A stretch of 64,000 bases of DNA from NCBI RefSeq assembly GCF_003020115.1, contig NZ_PYFX01000016.1:1-64000 (forward strand). The letters are read 5' to 3'. Below, one piece after another: positions 33,004-42,459 of the stretch. The position numbers and the translations under genes were made by a program. Position 1 is the stretch's first letter, and every line of letters begins with the position of its first letter. The notes under the pieces are model-generated. The model searched no databases. It had not been told where the DNA came from and saw only the letters and a program-made list of their open reading frames with translations. This DNA comes from Bradyrhizobium sp. MOS002. GTDB taxonomy: Bacteria > Pseudomonadota > Alphaproteobacteria > Rhizobiales > Xanthobacteraceae.

Positions 33004-34740
33004 ATGGCGATCAACAACGTGGCCGATCTGTTCGTGGCAACGCTCGAGCAGGCAGGTGTCAAGCGCATCTACGGCATCGTCGGCGACAGCCTGAACGCTT
33101 TTACGGAGGCGCTGCGCCGCCGCGGCACCATCGAATGGATCCATGTCCGGCACGAGGAGGTTGCGGCCTTCGCAGCCGCCGGCGAGGCCGAGATGACCGG
33201 CAGCCTCGCAGTGTGCGCGGGCTCCTGCGGCCCGGGCAATCTGCATCTGATCAACGGCCTCTTCGATGCGCACCGCAGCCGTGTTCCCGTGCTGGCGATC
33301 GCGGCGCAGATTCCGTCGGCCGAGATCGGCGGCGGCTATTTCCAGGAAACCCATCCGCAAAACCTGTTCCGCGAATGTAGCCATTATTGCGAGCTGGTGT
33401 CGGACCCGAGCCAGCTTCCTTACGTGCTGGAGAACGCCATCCGCGCGGCCGTGGGCCTGCGCGGAGTCGCCGTGATCGCGATGCCCGGCGATGTTGCCTT
33501 TCGCAGCCCGCCCAAGCGCGCGCTCTCCACGACACGCGGGCTTGCGATTGCTGCCCCGAAAATCGTGCCGCAAGCCGATGAGCTGAAAGCGCTCGCGGAC
33601 CTCCTCAACGGCGCCGAGCGCATCACCTTGTTCTGCGGTCGCGGCTGCGCCGGCGCGCATGCGCCGTTGATGCAGCTGGCCGAAGCGCTCAAGAGCCCGA
33701 TCGTGCATGCGCTCGGCGGCAAGGAGCATGTCGAATACGACAATCCCTACGACGTGGGCATGACCGGCTTCATCGGCTTCTCCTCGGGCTATGCCGCCAT
33801 GCACGCCTGCGACGCGCTCGTGATGCTCGGCACTGATTTTCCCTACAAGCAGTTCTTCCCGACCGATGCGAAGATCGCGCAGATCGACATCCGTCCGGAA
33901 AATCTCGGGCGCCGCTGCAAGATCGATCTCGGCCTGGTCGGCGACGTCAAGCTCACCATCGAGGCGCTGCTGCCGCTGCTCAAGGCCAAGACGCAGCACA
34001 AGCATCTCGACGATGCGATCGCGCACTACAAGAAGGCACGCGAGGGGCTGGACTCGCTCGCAAAGGGCACGCCCGGAGCCAAGCCGATCCATCCCCAATA
34101 TCTCGCAAAGGTCATCAGCGACCATGCGAGCGATGATGCGGTGTTCACCGCCGATGTCGGTACGCCGACGGTGTGGGCCGCGCGCTATCTCGACATGAAC
34201 GGCCGCCGCCGGCTGATCGGCTCGTTCGTGCACGGCTCGATGGCCAACGCCATGCCGCAGGCGATCGGCGCGCAGGCCGCGCAGCCCGGCCGCCAGGTGA
34301 TCTCGCTCTCGGGCGACGGCGGCTTCACCATGCTGATGGGCGATCTGATCACGCTGACGCAGATGAAGCTGCCGGTGAAGGTGGTCATCTTCAACAACGG
34401 CGTGCTCGGCTTCGTCGCATTGGAGATGAAGGCGGCCGGCTTCGTCGACACCAATGTCGATCTGGAGAATCCGGACTTCGCGGCGATGGCGCGCGCCATG
34501 GGCATCTTTGCAAGGCGTGTCGAGGATCCCGGCGAACTCCCGGGCGCCATGAAGGAGGTGCTGGCCCACAACGGGCCGGCGCTGCTCGACGTCGTTACCG
34601 CGAAGCAGGAGCTGTCGATGCCGCCGACCATCACGGCGGAGCAGGTCAAGGGTTTCAGCCTCTGGGTCTTGCGCGCCGTGATGAGCGGTCGTGGCGACGA
34701 GGTCATCGATCTCGCCAAGACCAATCTGCTATCGCGCTAA
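33004..34740 (+). CDS. poxB: Thiamine-diphosphate pyruvate oxidase/dehydrogenase, PoxB type
   Basis: A 578-residue ThDP enzyme with the usual three domains. The catalytic Glu is E51 in HVRHEEVAAFAAAGEA, and the ThDP-metal motif begins GDGGFTMLMGD near 437 and ends with NN. Length and the CAGSCGPGNLHLINGLFDA segment match ubiquinone-dependent pyruvate dehydrogenase (PoxB), which turns pyruvate into acetate and CO2 at the membrane; acetolactate synthases are longer in this region. The ATG at 33004 has GGAG seven bases upstream. Pyruvate from the DgoA reaction is a plausible substrate, but the gap to dgoA is 80 bases and a separate promoter is possible. Confidence 0.82.
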   Translation: MAINNVADLFVATLEQAGVKRIYGIVGDSLNAFTEALRRRGTIEWIHVRHEEVAAFAAAGEAEMTGSLAVCAGSCGPGNLHLINGLFDAHRSRVPVLAIAAQIPSAEIGGGYFQETHPQNLFRECSHYCELVSDPSQLPYVLENAIRAAVGLRGVAVIAMPGDVAFRSPPKRALSTTRGLAIAAPKIVPQADELKALADLLNGAERITLFCGRGCAGAHAPLMQLAEALKSPIVHALGGKEHVEYDNPYDVGMTGFIGFSSGYAAMHACDALVMLGTDFPYKQFFPTDAKIAQIDIRPENLGRRCKIDLGLVGDVKLTIEALLPLLKAKTQHKHLDDAIAHYKKAREGLDSLAKGTPGAKPIHPQYLAKVISDHASDDAVFTADVGTPTVWAARYLDMNGRRRLIGSFVHGSMANAMPQAIGAQAAQPGRQVISLSGDGGFTMLMGDLITLTQMKLPVKVVIFNNGVLGFVALEMKAAGFVDTNVDLENPDFAAMARAMGIFARRVEDPGELPGAMKEVLAHNGPALLDVVTAKQELSMPPTITAEQVKGFSLWVLRAVMSGRGDEVIDLAKTNLLSR

Positions 34741-35102
34741 CCGCGCTTGACCGACGGCACCGGCAGCCGCTCATGGCGGCGCTGGAAGCGTTGCCAGTGC
34801 AGCACGATGCCGATCAGCAGCGCCGGCACGAAGCCGAGCGCAATCAGGAAGTGCGGCAGCTGCGTCGGCGAGATGAACGCGATGGCGATGTCGGAGATCA
34901 GCCAGAGCGCCGCGAACATCACCGCGAAATCGGTGCGCGGGCAGCGCAGATAGTAGAACACGGCGGTGATGACGACGGCGGGTCCGATGGCGATGCCGAT
35001 CATCACCGTCGTCAGTTCCTTCGGCGTCAGCGCGTCGAGCACCATCGCTGCCAGCAGCCAGAGCGCGGCGAACATGGCGATGATGTCGAGCGGATGCCGC
35101 AA
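34737..35102 (-). CDS. Small multi-pass membrane protein
   Basis: A 121-residue protein with four hydrophobic segments (about 5-25, 33-52, 60-78 and 84-103) and a short basic C-terminus. No family is recognised. The start is TTG at 35102, supported by GAGAGG seven bases upstream. Its stop overlaps the stop of the convergent pyruvate oxidase gene by four bases. Its function is unknown. Confidence 0.7.
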   Translation of the reverse strand: MRHPLDIIAMFAALWLLAAMVLDALTPKELTTVMIGIAIGPAVVITAVFYYLRCPRTDFAVMFAALWLISDIAIAFISPTQLPHFLIALGFVPALLIGIVLHWQRFQRRHERLPVPSVKRG

Positions 35103-35169
35103 CCCAATACCTCTCGCGGGAACATGCTATCGTTGTGGCCCAGACCTTGGCCGTCAAGGGAAAATGCGC

Positions 35170-36078
35170 CTATTCCTCGTCGTTTCCGGGCGTCGGCCGC
35201 AGCATGAAATGGCCGAAGGCGGTGGCGATCGGCTTGTTCGCATCGTCCTGCCAGGCCCTCGCTTCGAAGGCGACAATGCGCCGGCCCTGCTTCACGATCG
35301 AGACGTTGGCGAACGTGTCGAGCGCGCGGCCCGAGCGCAGATAGTTGACGGTGAGTCCGATCGGCTTGGGCAGTGCAGCGACGCCGAGCTCGCGCGCAAC
35401 TCCGAAGATCGCGGCGGTCTCGAGGAAGGCGCCGGTCATGCCGCCATGAATCGCGGGCAGGATCGGGTTGCCGATAATCTTGGGCGAGAACGGCATCGTC
35501 AGCGTGTCGTCGTCGTTGACACGGATGCCGAGGCAGCGCGCGAACGGGCTGTTGGCGAACGGGCCTTCCGGATCGTCCGGCGCCTCCAGCGTCGGGATGT
35601 TGCGCGAGTCCATCCTGCGATCCGCGAGCATGTTGGTGCGGTTGGCGCCGATCATGAAGCAGGCGGTCGCGGTCGCGACCGGATCGTCCTCGGACTCCTG
35701 ATAGGCAGTGGAGCGCACGAAGGCGATCGAACGCGTGGTGCGGTAGCAGACCGAATGCGCCTTGATGTCGAGCCCCGGCGTTGCCGGCTTCTGATAGTCG
35801 ATACGCAAGTCGAGGGTTGCGATTGCACTTGTGCCGTCGAGCGCGAGTTGCACCGCCATGCCGCAGCTTTCGTCCAGCATCGCGGTGACGACCCCGCCAT
35901 GCAGGACGCCGGTCTCGGTGTCGCCGACGAACACGGGCCGGTACGGCAGGCTGGACCAGGCCTCGCGAGGGGCGAAGCGGTCGAGTTGGAGCCCGCTGAT
36001 CTGGCCGTAATCGGAGCGGCGATCCTTGATCGCCTCGGCGAGGTCCTCGAACGAAAGTGTGGTCGGTGAGCTGGACAT
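35170..36078 (-). CDS. Double-hotdog acyl-CoA thioesterase (PaaI/4HBT type)
   Basis: A 302-residue protein with two hotdog domains in tandem. The first (about 45-150) has GVLHGGVVTAMLDESCGMAV and the second (about 180-290) has AIHGGMTGAFLETAAIFGV; both carry the HGG-x8-D/E pattern of PaaI-type thioesterases. It probably hydrolyses aryl- or medium-chain acyl-CoA. A single polypeptide with two hotdogs forms the dimer unit that usual PaaI proteins make from two chains. The ATG at 36078 lacks a clear ribosome binding site. Confidence 0.85.
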   Translation of the reverse strand: MSSSPTTLSFEDLAEAIKDRRSDYGQISGLQLDRFAPREAWSSLPYRPVFVGDTETGVLHGGVVTAMLDESCGMAVQLALDGTSAIATLDLRIDYQKPATPGLDIKAHSVCYRTTRSIAFVRSTAYQESEDDPVATATACFMIGANRTNMLADRRMDSRNIPTLEAPDDPEGPFANSPFARCLGIRVNDDDTLTMPFSPKIIGNPILPAIHGGMTGAFLETAAIFGVARELGVAALPKPIGLTVNYLRSGRALDTFANVSIVKQGRRIVAFEARAWQDDANKPIATAFGHFMLRPTPGNDEE

Positions 36079-36227
36079 GAGGACGTTCTAGACCAGTGGC
36101 GGGCGCGGCGCAAAACCCCGGATGCGCGTCCCACGGCAGGCGTGCCGGGGGCGGTTTGGCCTCGACAGGGCGGGCCGAAGCAACGATGGTGGGCGCCTCG
36201 TTCGTTCGACTAGCGCAAGGAGTGCCC

Positions 36228-36548
36228 ATGGCCGATCCCGAAATGCCCGCCACCAGCCAGGGGCCCGTCATCATTTCGGCCTCGAGCTCGGAGCGGGCAC
36301 CGATCATCTATTTCGACGGTGCGTCCTGCTTCGGCCACCACAACGGCGCGATCCAGATCGAGCTTGCGGCGAACCTGTTGATGCCGGTCGGCGCCGCCGT
36401 CAGGGTCGACGTGGTCCAGACCGCGCATCTGCGCTGCAGCGTGGCCGCGGCGCTGGCGCTGCGCGAAGCGCTGGAAAAGGCGCTGGCAATGTACCAGCAG
36501 GGCCAGCAGCAGCCCCGGCCAGAGGAAATTCCCTCGGTGAAGAACTGA
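36228..36548 (+). CDS. Hypothetical protein
   Basis: A 106-residue protein starting at an ATG six bases after AAGGAG. It begins with a Ser/Pro-rich tail, then a compact part with IIYFDGASCFGHHNGAIQIEL and a helix ending in Gln- and Pro-rich sequence. No motif is recognised; the C-F-G-H-H cluster might bind metal. It is divergent from the thioesterase gene and followed by a palindromic repeat. Confidence 0.7.
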   Translation: MADPEMPATSQGPVIISASSSERAPIIYFDGASCFGHHNGAIQIELAANLLMPVGAAVRVDVVQTAHLRCSVAAALALREALEKALAMYQQGQQQPRPEEIPSVKN

Positions 36549-36568
36549 GGCAAGCGGCGGATCGCTCG

Positions 36569-36689
36569 GGCCTTCATGGTTCGAGACGCGCCGCAAGGCG
36601 GCGCTCCTCACCATGAGGGTCAAAGATCTCGCCGCGAAATCAGACCTCATCCTGAGGAGCCCGCAACGCGGGCGTCTCGAAGGATGGCC
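36569..36689. repeat. Palindromic intergenic element, family E (copy 2)
   Basis: Nearly the same as 17410-17530: it begins GGGCCTTCATGGTTCGAGAC, has CTCCTCACCATGAGG and CTCATCCTGAGGAGC inside, and ends CGTCTCGAAGGATGGCC. It lies between two convergent genes. Confidence 0.82.
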
Positions 36690-36727
36690 GCTGGGACGTG
36701 AACGCTTCCAAGGCGAATAGCTCCGCC

Positions 36728-38197
36728 TCAGCTCACATGCACCTTCGGCTTCCTGCCGTCGTTCCACTTGCCGTCGAGTGCGCGCTCGATCTGGGCGGCG
36801 AGTTGCAGCAGGAGGCCGTCATTGGCCTGCTTCGCAATCGCCTGGATGCCGAGCGGCAGGCCGTGGTCCTGCGTCGCCATCGGCATCGAGATCGCCGGCA
36901 TGCCGCAGAGATTGGCGAGCGGCGTGAAGGCGAAGAAGCGCCAGAGATTGCCGAACCAGTCGAGCACGTCGGGATTGTCGGAGATGGTGAGATATTCCCG
37001 GGTGCCGACCTTCGGCGTCGGCAGCGCGGTGATCGGCGTCAGGATTACGTCCCACTGCTCGAAGAAGGCGCCGAAGGCGCGTGAGGTCGTGTTGAACACG
37101 CCTTGCATCTTCGCCCGCTCGGCGAAGCTCGTGTGCCGGCCGGCTTCCCAGATCCGGATGTTCATGGGCTCGATGAGGTCTTCCGGGGGCCGTTCCAGCC
37201 CGCGCGCGGCGAGCATGTTGGAGATCACCACGGCAAAATTCGAGATGTAGCAGGTGGTCTGCGCCTCGAACGCGGCGCGGAAGTCGAGCTCGGGCAGGGC
37301 GTAGTCGACGTGATGGCCCAGCCCTTCGAGGAAGCGGCCGGCCTTCGCCAGCTCGGCCGCGATCTCTGGCGTCGCGGTGTAGTCGCCCCAGGTGTGCGAC
37401 AGCGCGATGCGAAGTTTTGACGGATCGCGTTTGATCATCTCGGAGTATGGTTGCGCCGTGGTCCAGAACGGCATGAACTCGCCCGGCGCCGCTCCCCTTG
37501 CATGATCGACGAAGGCGGCGGTGTCGCGCACCGAGCGCGACTGGCAGCCCTGGATCGAGACGAGGCCGGTGAGATCGGACATGTGCGGTGCGAGCGAGAA
37601 CACGCCGCGCGAGACTTTCAGGCCGATATTGCCGTTGACCCCGGCGGGAATGCGGATCGAGCCGCCGCCGTCGGTCGCATGTGCGATCGGCACCACGCCG
37701 GCCGCGACCATTGCGGCGCTGCCGGCCGACGAGCCGCAGGTGGTGTAGTCGGTATCCCAGGGATTGCGCGTGACATAGACGGCGGGATTGTCGGCCGAGC
37801 TGCATACGCCGAATTCCGGCGTGGTGGTGCGACCGATCAGGTTCAGTCCGGCCTGGCGGAATTTGCCGGTCAGGAACGTGTCGGCGCTGGCGCGATTGCC
37901 GCGCATCAGCAGCGAGCCCATCTCCTGGAGCCGGCCCTTCATGGTCGGGCCGAGGTCCTTCATCAGGAAGGGCAGGCCTGCGAACGGGCCGGCGAGATTG
38001 GCGCCGTCCTTGGCCGGATCGGCGATCACGTCATCGAATAGCTCGACCACGCCCGACAGTGACGGATTGACCTTGGCCACGCCCGCAGCGGCCTGGCGCG
38101 CCAACTCCTTTGCCGTGAGCTCGCCCTTGCGGACGCGCGCGGCCAGCCCCACGCCATCGTGCTGCGCCCATTCGTTCCAGCTCATCGGGAAAGTCAT
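36728..38197 (-). CDS. Amidase-signature hydrolase
   Basis: A 489-residue amidase with the Ser-cisSer-Lys triad: K80 in PFLMKD, the cis-Ser in TTCGSSAGSAAM (156-157) and the nucleophile S180 in TDGGGSIRIPA. It hydrolyses a carboxamide of unknown identity. It lies 125 bases downstream of a cyanuric-acid/barbiturate-type ring hydrolase on the same strand; in the cyanuric acid route an amidase-signature enzyme (AtzE) takes the ring-opened product, so a linked role is possible. AtzE normally needs a small partner AtzG, which is not seen here. The ATG at 38197 is preferred (AGAGG upstream) to a TTG three codons before. Confidence 0.88.
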   Translation of the reverse strand: MTFPMSWNEWAQHDGVGLAARVRKGELTAKELARQAAAGVAKVNPSLSGVVELFDDVIADPAKDGANLAGPFAGLPFLMKDLGPTMKGRLQEMGSLLMRGNRASADTFLTGKFRQAGLNLIGRTTTPEFGVCSSADNPAVYVTRNPWDTDYTTCGSSAGSAAMVAAGVVPIAHATDGGGSIRIPAGVNGNIGLKVSRGVFSLAPHMSDLTGLVSIQGCQSRSVRDTAAFVDHARGAAPGEFMPFWTTAQPYSEMIKRDPSKLRIALSHTWGDYTATPEIAAELAKAGRFLEGLGHHVDYALPELDFRAAFEAQTTCYISNFAVVISNMLAARGLERPPEDLIEPMNIRIWEAGRHTSFAERAKMQGVFNTTSRAFGAFFEQWDVILTPITALPTPKVGTREYLTISDNPDVLDWFGNLWRFFAFTPLANLCGMPAISMPMATQDHGLPLGIQAIAKQANDGLLLQLAAQIERALDGKWNDGRKPKVHVS

Positions 38198-38322
38198 GCG
38201 ATCCAAACCTCTTCGTGCGGCGCCACCTTAGTTTCGCACAGGAACACTTTAATCAACTGAGGCGGCGCGAAGGGCAGGGTTGCGCCGGATGGAGAGGTAA
38301 GCCCGCATTGCATGCGCACGCA

Positions 38323-39435
38323 TCAATTCGAGAGCTTTGCGATCACCGCGACCGGCCCGCCGCCGGCGGGACCCTGGTGCTCGGCGCCGCCGGAGACGTA
38401 GACCGCACCGGTGCCGGCGAGGCCGGCAATCAGGCCGCCAACGGCAGCCCGGGCGTGGCGTGTCGAGCTGATATCGGTATCCTCCAGCATAGTGTGGCGG
38501 AAGCCGCGCACGCTGCCATCAGGGGAGGCCTCGGCTTTTGCGAAGATGTTGACGAGCTCGCGGCCGCTCGTCGTTTGCGGCGCGGCACGGAGCCCAACGC
38601 TCTCCAGCGCCGCAAGTACCGCGGCGGCGTCGATCGCATCGCTCATTACGGCATGCCCGATCTCGAATTCGCTCGTCGACGACATCGCATTGCCGAGCAC
38701 GATGACCACGTTGTGCATCAGCTCGATTCCGGACGAGGTCGAGGCGACCTTCGAGAACAGATCGTAGCGTCGCAGCACGTCCTCGTCGCGAATGTCGGTT
38801 GCGATCTCGCCGAGCGCGACCGCAACCCCGAGCGCGGAAGCGCCGCGCGAATAGGCCATCGAACTGTAGGCGCTGGTCGTCACCGTCTTGTGGCCGCGCG
38901 CATTCGCCGCCTCGACGCGATCGCTGGTGAGCAGCGGGCACTTGATCTGCACGAAGTGGACGTCGGCGGGATCGGCGACGCCGGCGTCCTCCATCGCGGC
39001 CTTCACGGCGTCGGCTGTCGCCGTGATCTGAGCGGAGCGGCCGAGCTCTTCAGGGAGAAAATCCCGCGTATGCGCCATGCCGATGCTCAGACGCTTGCCG
39101 GAGATGCCTGCCGGGCGCTGCTGGACGTCCCGGCGCGTGAACACGGTGATGTGCGGGCTGAGCACGCCCTCTGTGCCGCCGGACATCACGAAAGCAATGC
39201 GCTGCTCGACCTCCTGCGGCGACAGGCCGAGCCGCGGCGCCAGCGCCGTGCACAGCGCGGCAACGGCATATTCCCGGGTAAAGTCGTTGACGCCGCCATT
39301 GCCTTCGGTCTTGCCGAGGATGGCCAGGATGGATGTCGGATCGATCGCGCCGGAGCCGATCATGCTCATGAGCCCAGAGACATCGCCGGGGCCCTTGGTG
39401 GCGATCCTGACGACGCCGACCGATGTGGTACGCAT
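38323..39435 (-). CDS. Ring-opening amidohydrolase (cyanuric acid hydrolase/barbiturase family)
   Basis: A 370-residue member of the small AtzD/barbiturase family, whose fold is three repeats around one active site. All three Lys-Ser pairs can be seen: K42 (ILGKTEGNG) with S85 (MSGGTEG), K165 (VQIKCPLL) with the Ser in ASTSSGIE near 235, and K300 (FAKAEASPDG) with S348 (YVSGGAEHQG). It opens cyanuric acid or barbituric acid; the sequence by eye does not decide which. The ATG at 39435 follows GAGGA by six bases. An amidase gene follows on the same strand. Confidence 0.88.
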   Translation of the reverse strand: MRTTSVGVVRIATKGPGDVSGLMSMIGSGAIDPTSILAILGKTEGNGGVNDFTREYAVAALCTALAPRLGLSPQEVEQRIAFVMSGGTEGVLSPHITVFTRRDVQQRPAGISGKRLSIGMAHTRDFLPEELGRSAQITATADAVKAAMEDAGVADPADVHFVQIKCPLLTSDRVEAANARGHKTVTTSAYSSMAYSRGASALGVAVALGEIATDIRDEDVLRRYDLFSKVASTSSGIELMHNVVIVLGNAMSSTSEFEIGHAVMSDAIDAAAVLAALESVGLRAAPQTTSGRELVNIFAKAEASPDGSVRGFRHTMLEDTDISSTRHARAAVGGLIAGLAGTGAVYVSGGAEHQGPAGGGPVAVIAKLSN

Positions 39436-39521
39436 GATAGTCCTCACATGGAGTTCAGGAATCCGGCAAAGAAAACAGCCGCTGAACCGGGGCGGCTGTC
39501 AAGGTGTCGAAGCCTCCCCAT

Positions 39522-39648
39522 CGTCGTCCTGGCGAACGCCAGGACCATTACCCCAGGGGGAATTTGGCGAAGACTTGTCGTTCGGTATTGATACCGCCCA
39601 CAATCGATGGATTCCGCGGTATGGGTCCTGGCTTTCGCCAGGACGACG
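39522..39648. repeat. Palindromic intergenic element, family C (copy 2)
   Basis: Begins CGTCGTCCTGGCGAACGCCA and ends with its near-perfect inverse TGGCTTTCGCCAGGACGACG. It fills the middle of the 398-base gap between two divergent genes; the flanks (39436-39521, 39649-39833) should hold their promoters but show no clear -35/-10 pair and no gene. Confidence 0.82.
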
Positions 39649-39833
39649 GTGGAATATGTGCGCCGTCTGCGTCGCTCCCACGATTGTGGCGAGATCGCAT
39701 CGCTTCGACAAAAAATCCCTTGTCGACGGTCGTCCGCCGCACCTTGATGAATCAACCCCGATTGGTCCATAAGCGGCGTCCCGCAGCCGGTGGTTCGCCT
39801 CCGCGACGCGTGCTTGGATAGAGGGATTCTCGC

Positions 39834-42173
39834 GTGGCAAATATCAACCAGAAAATTGCGCAGGAGCTTGGGGTTCGGGCGGAGCAGGTCGAAGCGACAG
39901 TGGCGCTGCTCGACGGCGGCGCTACGGTTCCCTTCATCGCCCGCTACCGCAAGGAAGCGACCGGTGCGCTCGACGACGCGCAATTGCGCACGCTGGAGGA
40001 GCGCCTGGGTTACCTGCGCGAGCTCGAGGACCGCCGCAAGGCCATCCTCGAATCGGTCCGCGAGCAGGGCAAGCTCGATGCCGCGCTGGAAGCCTCCATT
40101 CTCGCCGCCGACAGCAAGGCGCGCCTCGAAGACATCTATCTGCCGTTCAAGCCGAAGCGCCGCACCAAGGCGGAGATCGCCAAGGAAGCCGGCTTGGAGC
40201 CGCTCGCCAATCAGCTGATGGCCGAGCCGACCAACGATCCGAAGGTCGTCGCCGAAGCCTTCGTCAATGCCGAGAAGGGCGTTGCCGATGCCGCTGCGGC
40301 ACTCGACGGCGCCCGCGCCATCCTGGTCGAGCGCTTCGACGAAGACGCCGACCTGATCGGCGCGCTTCGCGAGGAGGTGTGGACCAATGCGCGCATGGCC
40401 TCCAAGGTGCGCGACGGCAAGAAGACCGAGGGCGAAAAGTTCGCCGACTATTTCGAGTTCTCCGAGCCGCTGACGAAGCTGCCCTCGCACCGCATCCTCG
40501 CGATGTTCCGCGGCGAAAAGGAAGAGATCCTCGATCTCCAGATTCAGGCCGAGACCGAAGCATCGCCGCCGGGCGTGCCGAGCGTCTACGAGCTGAAGAT
40601 CATGAAGCGGTTCGGCATCGCCGACCTCAAGCGCGCCGGCGACCGCTGGATGATCGACACCGTGCGCTGGGCCTGGCGGACCAAGATCCAGGTGCATCTC
40701 AACATCGACCTGCGCATGCGGCTGTGGAATGCGGCCGAGACCGAGGCCGTGCGCGTGTTCGCGTCCAATTTGCGCGACTTGCTGCTCGCGGCGCCCGCCG
40801 GCACCCGCGTCACCATGGGCCTGGATCCCGGCTTCCGCACCGGCGTCAAGGTCGCCGTCACCGACGCGACCGGCAAGGTCGTGGATACCGCCGTGATCTA
40901 CCCGCACGAGCCACAGCGGCAGTGGAACGAGGCGCTTGCGATCCTCGGCAAGCTCGCGCTGAAACATCGCGTCGAGCTGATCGCGATCGGCAACGGCACC
41001 GCCTCGCGCGAGACCGACAAGCTCGCGGCCGACCTCGTCAAGGGCCTGCCCGACTTGAAGATGACCAAGATCGTGGTGTCGGAAGCCGGCGCGTCGGTCT
41101 ATTCGGCCTCGGCTTTCGCCTCGGAGGAGTTGCCGGGCCTCGACGTGACCCTGCGCGGTGCGGTGTCGATCGCGCGGCGGCTTCAGGATCCGCTCGCCGA
41201 GCTGGTCAAGATCGAACCCAAGGCGATTGGCGTCGGCCAGTACCAGCACGATCTCGGCCAGGCCAAGCTCGCCAAATCGCTCGACGCCGTGGTCGAAGAC
41301 TGCGTGAATGCCGTCGGCGTCGACGTCAACACCGCGTCAGCTCCGCTGCTTGCGCGCGTGTCGGGCGTCGGCTCCGGCCTTGCCTCGAGCATCGTGGCAC
41401 ACCGCGACGCCAACGGTCCGTTCAAGTCGCGCAAGGCGCTGAAGGACGTGCCCCGGCTCGGTCCCAAGGCGTTCGAGCAGTGCGCGGGCTTCCTGCGCAT
41501 CCTCGGCGGTGAGGACCCGCTCGACGCCTCCGGCGTGCATCCGGAAGCCTATCCGGTGGTGCGCCGGATTCTCAGCGCCACCAAGAGCGACATCAAGGCG
41601 TTGATCGGCAGCAGCGACATCGTTCGCACGCTGAAGCCGAAAGACTTCGTGGACGAGACGTTTGGTCTGCCGACCGTCACCGACATCCTGCGCGAGCTCG
41701 AGAAGCCCGGCCGCGATCCGCGTCCGGCGTTCAAGGCCGCGGTGTTCATGGATGGCGTCGAGGAGATCAAGCACCTCAAGAAGGGCATGATCCTCGAGGG
41801 CACGGTGACCAACGTCGCCGCCTTCGGCGCCTTCGTCGACATCGGCGTGCACCAAGACGGGCTCGTGCACATCTCGGCGATGTCCAAGACCTACATCAAG
41901 GATCCGCGCGAGGTGGTGAAGCCCGGCGACATCGTCAAGGTGAAGGTGCTGGACTTCGAGGTCGCGCGCAAGCGCATCTCGCTGACGTTGCGGCTCGACG
42001 ACGAGGTCGGCGCCAAGAAGGACGCGCCCGGCATGCAGCGCGACAACAGCTCGCGCAATCCCTCCCGCATGACGTCGGCGGCCCCGCGCAAGCAGGAATC
42101 TTCCGGTGGCGGCGGTGCGCTCGCCGAAGCCCTGCGCCGCGCGGCCGAGAAGAACGGCGGCAAGCGGGCGTAA
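39834..42173 (+). CDS. tex: Tex-family RNA-binding transcription accessory protein
   Basis: A 779-residue Tex/YhgF protein. The N-terminal helical part (INQKIAQELGVRAEQVEATV, ATVPFIARYRKEATG) is typical; a YqgF/RNase-H-like domain lies about 325-450 (TMGLDPGFRTGVKVAV); helix-hairpin-helix repeats follow near 490-560; an S1 RNA-binding domain is at about 650-722 (GTVTNVAAFGAFVDIGVHQDGLVH). The tail is low-complexity. Tex affects transcription and stress survival in other bacteria. The start is GTG at 39834, eight bases after GAGGGA. Confidence 0.95.
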   Translation: MANINQKIAQELGVRAEQVEATVALLDGGATVPFIARYRKEATGALDDAQLRTLEERLGYLRELEDRRKAILESVREQGKLDAALEASILAADSKARLEDIYLPFKPKRRTKAEIAKEAGLEPLANQLMAEPTNDPKVVAEAFVNAEKGVADAAAALDGARAILVERFDEDADLIGALREEVWTNARMASKVRDGKKTEGEKFADYFEFSEPLTKLPSHRILAMFRGEKEEILDLQIQAETEASPPGVPSVYELKIMKRFGIADLKRAGDRWMIDTVRWAWRTKIQVHLNIDLRMRLWNAAETEAVRVFASNLRDLLLAAPAGTRVTMGLDPGFRTGVKVAVTDATGKVVDTAVIYPHEPQRQWNEALAILGKLALKHRVELIAIGNGTASRETDKLAADLVKGLPDLKMTKIVVSEAGASVYSASAFASEELPGLDVTLRGAVSIARRLQDPLAELVKIEPKAIGVGQYQHDLGQAKLAKSLDAVVEDCVNAVGVDVNTASAPLLARVSGVGSGLASSIVAHRDANGPFKSRKALKDVPRLGPKAFEQCAGFLRILGGEDPLDASGVHPEAYPVVRRILSATKSDIKALIGSSDIVRTLKPKDFVDETFGLPTVTDILRELEKPGRDPRPAFKAAVFMDGVEEIKHLKKGMILEGTVTNVAAFGAFVDIGVHQDGLVHISAMSKTYIKDPREVVKPGDIVKVKVLDFEVARKRISLTLRLDDEVGAKKDAPGMQRDNSSRNPSRMTSAAPRKQESSGGGGALAEALRRAAEKNGGKRA

Positions 42174-42236
42174 ACTCTCTCTCCGTTGTTCTGCGAGAGG
42201 GTGAGCCGCTCGACATATGGCGAGATCTGTCCGCAT

Positions 42237-42323
42237 CGTCATTGCGAGCGCAGCGAAGCAATCCAGAATCTCTCCACGGTGGCAGTCTGGATTGCTTCGT
42301 CGCAAGTGCTCCTCGCAATGACG
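42237..42323. repeat. Palindromic intergenic element, family B (copy 1)
   Basis: Begins CGTCATTGCGAGCGCAGCGA with AGCAATCCAGA and ends with TCTGGATTGCTTCG and CTCGCAATGACG, forming one long interrupted palindrome. A second copy is at 60131-60211. No small gene is seen in the rest of 42174-42459. Confidence 0.82.
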
Positions 42324-42459
42324 AGGAGAGAGCCGGTCCTCTCCCTAACTTCCGCGTCAGAATCTGGCGCGTTTGTAAGTTGAAGGTGCCAGTCCCTTGC
42401 TCTCATCTGATCCTTCTCGCGCGGTAGAAATATCGCCGCGCAGCACGGAGGATGCTTCG

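Noticed and set aside
39444..41249. Long minus-strand open frame opposite tex (about 600 codons)
   Set aside because: It has no recognisable domain, no ribosome binding site and lies fully antisense to a well-conserved gene; long antisense frames are expected in GC-rich DNA.
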